From Myxococcales bacterium (GTDB lineage Bacteria; Myxococcota; Polyangia; HGW-17; SLPX01), in contig SLPX01000358.1 in the NCBI GenBank assembly GCA_007131745.1, forward strand, positions 1-15,948: a stretch of DNA of 15,948 nt, read 5' to 3'. The notes beneath the pieces were generated by a model. The model ran no database searches, had not been told where the DNA came from, and saw only the letters and a list, made by a program, of their open reading frames with translations. Positions 1 to 5,033 of this stretch are shown here, one piece after another. The translations under genes were made by a program, and so were the position numbers. The first letter of the stretch is position 1, and the number at the start of each line of letters is the position of its first letter.

Positions 1-561
1 ACAAACAACGACATCAGCGTCGGTGGAGACGGACTCGTGGTGGATAACATCACATGTACGAATTGGGAGGAATGTGTATACGCTCCAAACGACGTTCCAT
101 TCAGCGTGACTCCGATTATCGACGGGCCTTTGGCAGAGGTGGATTTTCTGGATGATTTTGAAACATTTGTAAAGCGGGACTTCATGGGGACTGAAAGAGG
201 GGAATCTCCTTATGCCGGGGCACTGGAACCGTATTTTGAAGACCACGGACCATGGCTGGAATCGGGGAAACCACGGCCCGGAGCGGACGACGAAAACGGC
301 GACCCCGACGATGAAGATCCCGACGATGAAGACCCCGACGATGAAGATCCCGACGATGAAGATCCCGACGATGAAGACCCCGACGACGAAGACCCCAACG
401 ACGAAGACCCGGACAACGGCGACCCCGACGAAAACGGTAAGAGCGACTCCGGCGGTTGCGGCTGCTCGTCATCCGGTTCGGGTGAGATGCCCTTTTACTT
501 TCTCTTGTCGTTTTTGTTGCTGTTTGTTTTGAAGAAAAAGAGAACCACCCACGCGCGCTGA
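1..561 (+). CDS. C-terminal part of a surface protein with DPDDE repeat and Cys-TM-basic sorting tail (5' end outside window)
   Basis: The frame is open from base 1, so the start lies upstream; 186 residues and the stop are visible. Residues about 59-77 (RDFMGTERG...YAGALEP) resemble the closing strand of parallel beta-helix / choice-of-anchor surface proteins, which often end in a D..G..R...IGA.E pattern; this is an inference. Residues 101-145 are an acidic linker of nine five-residue units based on DPDDE. After it come GGCGC (151-155), a Ser/Gly spacer, a short hydrophobic segment (about 164-177) and a KKKR cluster. This Cys, membrane segment and basic end order is that of MYXO-CTERM-like surface sorting signals. 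The protein is therefore probably exported and held in the envelope, with the acidic repeat acting as a stalk. Catalytic function cannot be judged from the fragment. Confidence 0.8.
   Translation, partial: TNNDISVGGDGLVVDNITCTNWEECVYAPNDVPFSVTPIIDGPLAEVDFLDDFETFVKRDFMGTERGESPYAGALEPYFEDHGPWLESGKPRPGADDENGDPDDEDPDDEDPDDEDPDDEDPDDEDPDDEDPNDEDPDNGDPDENGKSDSGGCGCSSSGSGEMPFYFLLSFLLLFVLKKKRTTHAR
301..435 (+). repeat. 15-bp tandem repeat coding for DPDDE units
   Basis: Nine consecutive 15-bp units run in frame. The first six all encode DPDDE and differ only at synonymous third positions (gac/gat). Units seven to nine are degenerate (DPNDE, DPDNG, DPDEN). The near-identity of the first six suggests recent expansion by slippage or unequal crossover. 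The product is a highly acidic, proline-spaced linker. Confidence 0.9.
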
Positions 562-604
562 CACAGGGATCCTAATTCATGAGCGGCTCGCCGCGGAATT
601 CATA

Positions 605-1015
605 TCAGATATCGTCGGGGGTCCTTATGCGGGAAACTTTCGGGAACCGGTCGAATGACCTGTCGAAAGTCATGATGGAGCGAACTCCATGATGTTCCAT
701 GATTGCCAGATGGATGGCGTCGCGGGCTGAAAGGAAAGGCGATCCGGCCAGGATCTCCCGCGCCGAACATACATCCGCGTGGGTGATGGGAAACACCTCG
801 TCGACAGATTCCGAGAGAACTTCAAAGGCCGGGCCGATGCCGTCCAGGCGGTTGATGGCAACGAATCGATGCAAGATTTCCTGGAACACCTCTGCATCGG
901 TTACAAGGGAGCGGCGTTTCATGAAGCACCCTTCGAGCATTAGCTGTGCGTCGGTTTTGTGCGGGTGGGACGCTCCGATGAGGTACATTGGAATATTGGA
1001 ATCAACGAAAATCAC
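605..1015 (-). CDS. vapC: VapC-like PIN-domain toxin ribonuclease
   Basis: The 136-residue protein has the PIN-domain layout. D5 lies in the opening FVDSN strand, E46 in helix AEVFQEIL, D99 in SARDAIHLA, and D118 and D122 in TFDRSFD. These acidic residues would bind the divalent metal for RNA cleavage, as in VapC toxins, which cut tRNA or rRNA sites. The start is a GTG at 1015; it places the conserved FVDSN motif right at the N-terminus, and no better upstream start exists in frame. It lies 47 bp downstream of the ribbon-helix-helix gene (stop at 1063), so the two form a vapBC pair. The Shine-Dalgarno is weak, which fits lower toxin than antitoxin synthesis. All expected acidic residues are present, so the toxin is probably active. 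The RNA target is unknown. Confidence 0.88.
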   Translation of the reverse strand: MIFVDSNIPMYLIGASHPHKTDAQLMLEGCFMKRRSLVTDAEVFQEILHRFVAINRLDGIGPAFEVLSESVDEVFPITHADVCSAREILAGSPFLSARDAIHLAIMEHHGVRSIMTFDRSFDRFPKVSRIRTPDDI

Positions 1016-1048
1016 GATAGTCCGATCCGGAGAACTCCAAGAGTTTGT

Positions 1049-1066
1049 TTAGATCAATTAGATCAA
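1049..1066. repeat. Perfect 9-bp tandem duplication in the vapB-vapC junction
   Basis: TTAGATCAA occurs twice back to back (plus-strand reading). The duplication covers the vapB stop codon and the first bases of the vapB-vapC gap. Loss of one copy would shorten the spacer from 47 to 38 bp. Confidence 0.85.
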
Positions 1067-1314
1067 GATGAGCCGGTGTAACCGGCTTCAATTTCCTCAA
1101 GCATCTTTTCTATGTCCGGCGCAGGATAATTGTGTTCGGCCGCGACCCTCACAGCGCGAAGCTTTTGCTCGATGCTTCCCCGGGGTTGTCTTTGATAAGC
1201 CTGCCTGAGCGCTTGCCGTACCCACTCCGAGAGGGTGAGATTCTGTTCCGCGGCAGCGTTTTGCAGCTTCGAAAGTTCCTCCTCGTCGACCATGACTTGC
1301 AGTCTTTTGCTCAT
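1063..1314 (-). CDS. vapB: VapB-like ribbon-helix-helix antitoxin
   Basis: The 83-residue product (from the ATG at 1314) begins MSKRLQVMVDEEELSKL and continues through helix-turn segments to SEWVRQALRQAYQ. This is a typical CopG/Arc-type ribbon-helix-helix: a basic beta strand for DNA contact followed by two helices. The acidic C-terminal half (DIEKMLEEIEAG) would wrap the PIN toxin. An upstream ATG at 1338 adds eight residues, but it has no ribosome-binding site and lies inside the predicted promoter, between the -35 and -10 boxes; 1314 is therefore preferred. The partner is the PIN gene at 605-1015. RHH antitoxins normally repress their own promoter, and a TTGAC/GTCAA dyad lies in the promoter spacer. 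Confidence 0.82.
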   Translation of the reverse strand: MSKRLQVMVDEEELSKLQNAAAEQNLTLSEWVRQALRQAYQRQPRGSIEQKLRAVRVAAEHNYPAPDIEKMLEEIEAGYTGSS

Positions 1315-1320
1315 GCCATG

Positions 1321-1349
1321 AGTATGATTGACTACCATTTGTGTGTCAA
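1321..1349 (-). promoter_or_regulatory. Predicted sigma-70 promoter of vapBC, giving a leaderless vapB transcript
   Basis: Read on the minus strand, TTGACA (1349-1344), a 17-bp spacer and CATACT (1326-1321) form a good -35/-10 pair. The usual 7-nt step from the -10 box puts the transcription start on the A of the ATG at 1314. A half-site pair TTGAC (1328-1332) and GTCAA (1345-1349) is symmetrically placed with a 12-bp gap, and may be an operator for the VapB ribbon-helix-helix protein. This is prediction from sequence only. Confidence 0.5.
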
Positions 1350-1360
1350 GGGTGGGAGTT

Positions 1361-1392
1361 GCTGAATAGCTGAATTGCCGAGTTGCCGAGTG
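1361..1392. repeat. Four 8-bp tandem units upstream of the vapBC promoter
   Basis: Units GCTGAATA, GCTGAATT, GCCGAGTT and GCCGAGTG follow one another without gaps. They end 12 bp upstream of the predicted vapB -35 box, in the gap between vapB and the next minus-strand gene. They may be simple-sequence expansion or iterated regulator sites. Confidence 0.75.
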
Positions 1393-1410
1393 ACTTGGCC
1401 GGGGATCGAA

Positions 1411-2082
1411 TCACCAGGAGACCAGGATCATTCTGCTCATCGAAACAGGGGTGTCTCCATCATCCGGATCGCCTTCGATGGTTTCGATATCGATATAGAC
1501 CGAGCCGGTTATCAAATCTTCCATGAAGTTGGTTTCCATCCCGAGCCTTATGAACTTTTTCTCTCCTTCGGGCAGATTGTCTCCGAGGTATTCGATGATT
1601 TCTTCAATGGACATGGTCAATAACTCAGGGTCCAGGTCCGCGAAAACGGTCAGAACCGAAGAGTTGTAGTCATAAACCGCGCCACTTGTTTGGAGTGTTT
1701 CAGCATGAATGCAAGTGGCGATGGTGACCGTGAGCGGCACTTCGACATAAGAAAAGCATCCGCCCTCTATGTTTTCCCTGTAAATGGCGTTTTCCCCGCG
1801 GCGATCCACCACGAGTAGTATTTCGCTGTCGCCGTCATGGAAGATTTCTCCGCCGATGAGATTGTGTTCTCCTTCGGAAAACGCGAGGAGGTCCTCGGCC
1901 ACGATGGATTCAGGTGAGGCTTCATCCCATGCAAGTTCATGATCAGTGTACTTGCACTCTGCCAAGGCATCTTCTCTTTTGTCATTGTCTCCGCATCCGT
2001 GCAAAGGGGCTAAGATAAGAACGCCGATGATAGAGACGACCGAAGCAAACATTCGTTTTCGGGTTTTTGAATGGTTATTCAT
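1411..2082 (-). CDS. Small secreted lipoprotein of unknown function
   Basis: The start at 2082 is set by a strong site, AAAGGAG at 2095-2089, six bases before the ATG. It gives 223 residues with a classic lipoprotein signal: basic n-region (KTRKR, 6-10), hydrophobic core, and lipobox LHGC with lipidated Cys30. The mature part is acidic (about 190 residues) and holds three further cysteines in its first two thirds, plus runs such as ILLVVDRRGENAIYRE that look like beta strands. It ends with an acidic GDPDDGDTP stretch and a short hydrophobic end. I do not recognise a domain. An 18-bp inverted repeat lies 20 bp upstream of the start. The gene is probably transcribed alone, since about 220 bp separate it from the zinc-ribbon gene upstream. 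Confidence 0.8.
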   Translation of the reverse strand: MNNHSKTRKRMFASVVSIIGVLILAPLHGCGDNDKREDALAECKYTDHELAWDEASPESIVAEDLLAFSEGEHNLIGGEIFHDGDSEILLVVDRRGENAIYRENIEGGCFSYVEVPLTVTIATCIHAETLQTSGAVYDYNSSVLTVFADLDPELLTMSIEEIIEYLGDNLPEGEKKFIRLGMETNFMEDLITGSVYIDIETIEGDPDDGDTPVSMSRMILVSW

Positions 2083-2102
2083 TTTGTGCTCCTTTGGGGT
2101 GT

Positions 2103-2120
2103 GTATCATCGACATGATAC
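2103..2120. promoter_or_regulatory. Perfect inverted repeat upstream of the small lipoprotein gene
   Basis: GTATCAT and ATGATAC, seven bases each, flank a 4-base centre (CGAC). The dyad starts 20 bp upstream of the lipoprotein ATG and just before its ribosome-binding site. It could be an operator or a hairpin in the mRNA leader. Confidence 0.5.
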
Positions 2121-2302
2121 GATTAAGTTAAGCGTCGGGTTTTTGAATTAATATTCCCGGTCATGTTCTGTATTTGTTGCAACCAGCGTGCCAATTAGTG
2201 GTTTTGGTCGGATCCCCAATTTTGTTAGGCCGTATCGGCTGGGCCGGGTTTTTAGGTCTCGGAATTTCTGATAGGTGTTTCAAAAATCTGACAACTGGAG
2301 TT

Positions 2303-3343
2303 CTAGGCCGACATGAACCAAATTGCAGCGATCAGTCCGGCCGCTACCGCTGCAATGGAGGCGACAATCAACAGTTTTTTGATCATTGCTTGTTTTTCTT
2401 GTCGGGCTTTTTCCTGCGTTGCGCGAAACCATTCCTCATCTTCTCGTTTTTTTCGCTCTTTTTCTCTGCGACTTTCCAGTTCTTTGTATGTTGCTTTTCC
2501 CCATTCCGAATGGCCCCTGAATAACATCCACCATGAAACTTTTGACACCGGCCGGCCTTTTTCACGCTGAAAGAGACCCATCGGAACCAGGCTGGTCGTG
2601 TTGCAATAAGAACACACGACCCGGTGATCCAGTTGCCCTACATCCAGTGCGCCTCCACAGTTGGGACACGAGAGCGCAATGGCTCCTTGACCGGATTGGT
2701 TGACTGGTTTTACCGAAGGAGCGTCTGTTCTGCTTTTTTCGCAGATACAGCCTACCAACCCTTCATAAGGCGAATTTGAAAGCTTTTCGTACTTCTCTTC
2801 AACATGGCAATTAGGGCATGTCAGCCTGAACTCTTTTTCATCCTCATGAATGTCGAATGGAATGGTGCATGTCATGCAAACAGGGCTTCCAGGCGACGCG
2901 TCCACTGAGAATTCTATGCCTCCGAAAAAACTGTTGCCTTTCGTCAGGATTGTCTTTTCGACCCCGATGGACCTGACCATTCGCAGGATATCTTCGTCGT
3001 GCTGCTCCAGGAAAATTCTCCAAAAATCCCAATCAGAAGGTCGTTCAAAGCCGGTCAAATCTCCGACGTTATGTCCATGTTCAATAATTTGTTCCCATTC
3101 TTCCCAATCAAATTTCTGGCGGATGCCGCAATTGAAGCAAAGATAACCATCGGTGGAAAAGTAATTAAGCGGCACTTTGGAGCCGCAGCTTCGGCATTGG
3201 AATTCACCTTCTATCCGAACCGGCAACAATCCGTTTTGAGGCTGCAGTGCTTTTCGCTTTTTGTCTTCATAGCCGGAAGAACAAATTGCACACTCCGTTT
3301 TGGTGCTACGCGCTATTACTCCGCATGTTCCGCAGATTTCCAT
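2303..3343 (-). CDS. Tail-anchored protein with four zinc ribbons
   Basis: The start at 3343 (MEICGTCG) has GGAG seven bases upstream and gives 346 residues; a longer form from 3451 has no such support. Four CxxC...CxxC zinc-binding sets are visible: C4/C7/C18/C21, C50/C53/C69/C72, C156/C159/C176/C179 and C226/C229/C244/C247. The fourth (CPNCGG...CSYC) is the classic ribbon form of zinc-ribbon domain proteins. A charged Glu/Arg/Lys helix, probably a coiled coil, spans about 286-320. It is followed by one hydrophobic segment (about 322-344) at the very C-terminus, with no signal peptide. The topology is thus a cytoplasmic domain anchored by its tail. Residues 73-150 (DWEEWEQII... DWDFWRIFLEQ) form a Trp-rich insert I do not recognise. 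A structural or nucleic-acid/protein-binding role is likely, but the function is unknown. The gene is divergent from the nitroreductase (168-bp gap) and hand-counted lines are about 40% GC, lower than the flanks. Confidence 0.78.
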   Translation of the reverse strand: MEICGTCGVIARSTKTECAICSSGYEDKKRKALQPQNGLLPVRIEGEFQCRSCGSKVPLNYFSTDGYLCFNCGIRQKFDWEEWEQIIEHGHNVGDLTGFERPSDWDFWRIFLEQHDEDILRMVRSIGVEKTILTKGNSFFGGIEFSVDASPGSPVCMTCTIPFDIHEDEKEFRLTCPNCHVEEKYEKLSNSPYEGLVGCICEKSRTDAPSVKPVNQSGQGAIALSCPNCGGALDVGQLDHRVVCSYCNTTSLVPMGLFQREKGRPVSKVSWWMLFRGHSEWGKATYKELESRREKERKKREDEEWFRATQEKARQEKQAMIKKLLIVASIAAVAAGLIAAIWFMSA

Positions 3344-3511
3344 TGTATAACTCCAAGAAATAACCGTTTTTTCGGGATGGAATCTACTGCAATAGATGAT
3401 GTTTTTCAATGATGCGTGTTGATGTGATAGGCGGGAAGCCGGTTTCTCCATTGTTCGGTTGTGTTTTTATTGTGAAACTTGTATTTCATGCGAAGGAGGT
3501 GAAAACAGACC

Positions 3512-4438
3512 ATGGATCTTATCCTTCAAAATTCTCCATTGACGGTAGTCGATGAAGAAAAATGCACTGGTTGTGGTTTGTGCGTGAAAGTATGTCCATC
3601 GCAGACTCTTTCGATGATAGACGGGAAAGCTCGAGTTTCGGGAGAGCATTCATTGCGATGCGGGCATTGCGCGGCCGTGTGTCCCGAGAATGCAGTGACT
3701 GTCCGCACCATGGATCCCGGGATGGATGAATATTTTTCGATTCCAGGAGCAGCCGGTAGGGAAGGGCGCGAAGGTTTGCCATCTCCCGAGAGTCTCGTGG
3801 CTTTGATGCGGCAAAGGAGATCTTGCAGGGTGTTTAAGGAGAAACCGGTCGGGGGGGAGATCTTGGAAGATCTTGTAAAGATCGGGATAACCGCGCCCAC
3901 GGGAACGAACTGCCAACCGTGGTTTTTTGTTTTGTTGCCGGATCGTTCGAGCGTGGAATCCCTGGGCCGAAGGGTTGCTGCATTCTATCGCAGCTTGAAC
4001 AGGATTTCTTCGATGCGGTTTGCGAGGGGGGTTTCAAGATTTTTGCCTGGTGATCCGCTGGGCATGTACTACAGGGAGTTTTATGAAACCGTGAGGGAAG
4101 GCCTTCGCGAATACGATGAAGAGGGGCGGGACAGGCTTTTTCACGGCGCGGCCGCTTGTATTATGGTGGGTTCGGAAGGTTGGGGTTCAACACCGCGTGA
4201 AGACGCTCTCCTGGCGACGCAAAACATTATTCTTGCCGCCGAGAGCATGGGGCTTGGAACCTGCCTGGTGGGGCTTGCCGTGGAAGCGATTCGTCTTGAT
4301 CCAAGATTGAGCCGCAGGTTGAACCTGCGCCGGGGGAAAAAAATTCATGCGGTAATAGCGTTGGGTCATCCCGGGGTATCATACAAGCGCGCTGCCGGAC
4401 GCCGCACCCCGCCCATCGAGTGGCTCGAGCAGGTTTGA
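3512..4438 (+). CDS. Ferredoxin-nitroreductase fusion, FMN-dependent oxidoreductase
   Basis: The product has 308 residues. Residues 1-70 are a bacterial ferredoxin-like domain with CTGCGLCVKVCP (C18, C21, C24, C28) and CGHCAAVCP (C50, C53, C57). Residues about 90-308 are a nitroreductase fold: QRRSCRVF, APTGTNCQPWFFVLL, ATQNIILAAESMGLGTCLVG and ALGHPG are the usual FMN-binding elements. Such fusions use the Fe-S clusters to pass electrons to FMN for reduction of an unknown substrate, typically in anaerobes. The second cluster motif is incomplete: the position where CxxCxxCxxxC needs its first Cys is Ser47. AAGGAGG at 3493-3499 lies 12 bases before the ATG, a slightly long spacing. The stop is three bases before the first copy of an 18-bp direct repeat. 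The substrate cannot be assigned. Confidence 0.88.
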   Translation: MDLILQNSPLTVVDEEKCTGCGLCVKVCPSQTLSMIDGKARVSGEHSLRCGHCAAVCPENAVTVRTMDPGMDEYFSIPGAAGREGREGLPSPESLVALMRQRRSCRVFKEKPVGGEILEDLVKIGITAPTGTNCQPWFFVLLPDRSSVESLGRRVAAFYRSLNRISSMRFARGVSRFLPGDPLGMYYREFYETVREGLREYDEEGRDRLFHGAAACIMVGSEGWGSTPREDALLATQNIILAAESMGLGTCLVGLAVEAIRLDPRLSRRLNLRRGKKIHAVIALGHPGVSYKRAAGRRTPPIEWLEQV

Positions 4439-4440
4439 AG

Positions 4441-4458
4441 GGTTGTGTGAATTCTTTT
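4441..4458. repeat. Left copy of the 18-bp direct repeat bracketing the DUF4160/DUF2442 cassette
   Basis: GGTTGTGTGAATTCTTTT begins two bases after the nitroreductase stop codon. An identical copy lies at 5012-5029, 571 bp away. Confidence 0.9.
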
Positions 4459-4488
4459 TTTGTGGCTAAATTGAATCGAGAAATTTTT

Positions 4489-4750
4489 ATGCCGACTATC
4501 TCAATGTTCTATGGAATAATAATCAGAATGTATTTCGCCCCAGGCGAACACCCGCCACCACATTTTCACGCTTATTTTGGTGAACACAAAGCAACAGTGG
4601 ATATTCAAACATGTGAAGTGAAACAAGGAAAGCTCCCGAATAAACAAAGAAAGCTTGGCTTGGGCGGAACTGCATAAAGACGAGTTGATCGCTGATTGGA
4701 AATTGGTGATGAACGGTGAAGAGCCGTTCAGAATTCAGCCGCTTAGGTAG
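4489..4750 (+). pseudogene. DUF4160-family gene broken by a single frameshift
   Basis: The first part, MPTISMFYGIIIRMYFAPGEHPPPHFHAYFGEH read from 4489, matches the well-known opening of DUF4160 proteins (MPTISxFYGIIIxMYxxxHxPPHFHA). The frame runs into a stop at 4675-4677 after LGLGGTA. The expected family ending, LAWAELHKDELIADWKLVMN then GEEPFRIQPLR, is intact in the +1 frame from 4655 to the stop at 4748-4750. Removing one A from the AGAAAG run at 4648-4653 would join the two parts (KQRSLAWAELH). The gene is thus either a recent pseudogene, a sequencing or assembly indel, or less likely a programmed +1 shift; no standard slippery codon pair is visible. A site GAG lies eight bases before the ATG. 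The stop is four bases before the DUF2442 start, so the two were one transcription unit. Confidence 0.82.
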
Positions 4751-4754
4751 CAAA

Positions 4755-4997
4755 ATGTATCCATCGATAATAAAAGTTACTCCGATTGATGATTACATGC
4801 TTTCAATTGTTTTTGATAACAATGAAACAGGTATTCTTGATATGAAGCCTTACTTGGAATTCGGGGTTTTCAGGAAACTCAAAAACATAGATGCTTTCAA
4901 ACAGGTTAGAGTTTCCTTCGACACCATAGAATGGGCTTCAGGCGTTGACCTGGACCCGGAATTTGTTTACGAAAAATGCTGGCCTGAAAACGAATAG
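4755..4997 (+). CDS. DUF2442-family protein, partner of DUF4160
   Basis: The 80-residue product matches the DUF2442 pattern: YPxIxKVTPxDDYxLxxxFDNxExGxxDxKPYLxFGVF, then VRVSFxTIEWxxGxDLDPExxYE. The ATG at 4755, four bases after the DUF4160 stop, is chosen because family members start MxP at this point. A longer form from 4716 would overlap the frameshifted gene and lacks family-like sequence. DUF2442 and DUF4160 genes commonly sit side by side and have been treated as a candidate toxin-antitoxin-like pair; which partner is which is not established here. Hand-counted lines of this cassette average about 38% GC against about 54% for the nitroreductase. Codon choice is also AT-rich, consistent with acquisition from elsewhere. 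Confidence 0.85.
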   Translation: MYPSIIKVTPIDDYMLSIVFDNNETGILDMKPYLEFGVFRKLKNIDAFKQVRVSFDTIEWASGVDLDPEFVYEKCWPENE

Positions 4998-5011
4998 CGG
5001 AAGCCCTTTCA

Positions 5012-5029
5012 GGTTGTGTGAATTCTTTT
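5012..5029. repeat. Right copy of the 18-bp direct repeat
   Basis: Identical to 4441-4458. It begins 14 bases after the DUF2442 stop and ends four bases before the end of the convergent Cys-rich gene. Confidence 0.9.
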
Positions 5030-5033
5030 CGAT

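Noticed and set aside
182..472. Minus-strand open frame of 96 residues antisense to the DPDDE array, rich in Arg and Ser
   Set aside because: It is the shadow of the tandem repeat on the other strand; composition is a by-product of the repeat.
583..594. GCGGC-TC-GCCGC hairpin between the convergent first gene and vapC
   Set aside because: The loop is only two bases and there is no T-run on either side, so it is not a convincing terminator.
2174..2524. Plus-strand frame of 116 residues in the 2.1-2.5 kb gap
   Set aside because: Most of it is antisense to the zinc-ribbon gene, with no ribosome-binding site and no family-like sequence.
3459..3473. A GGTTGTGT-TTTT fragment like the start of the 18-bp repeat, upstream of the nitroreductase
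   Set aside because: Only eight contiguous bases match, so chance similarity is enough; not a third repeat copy.
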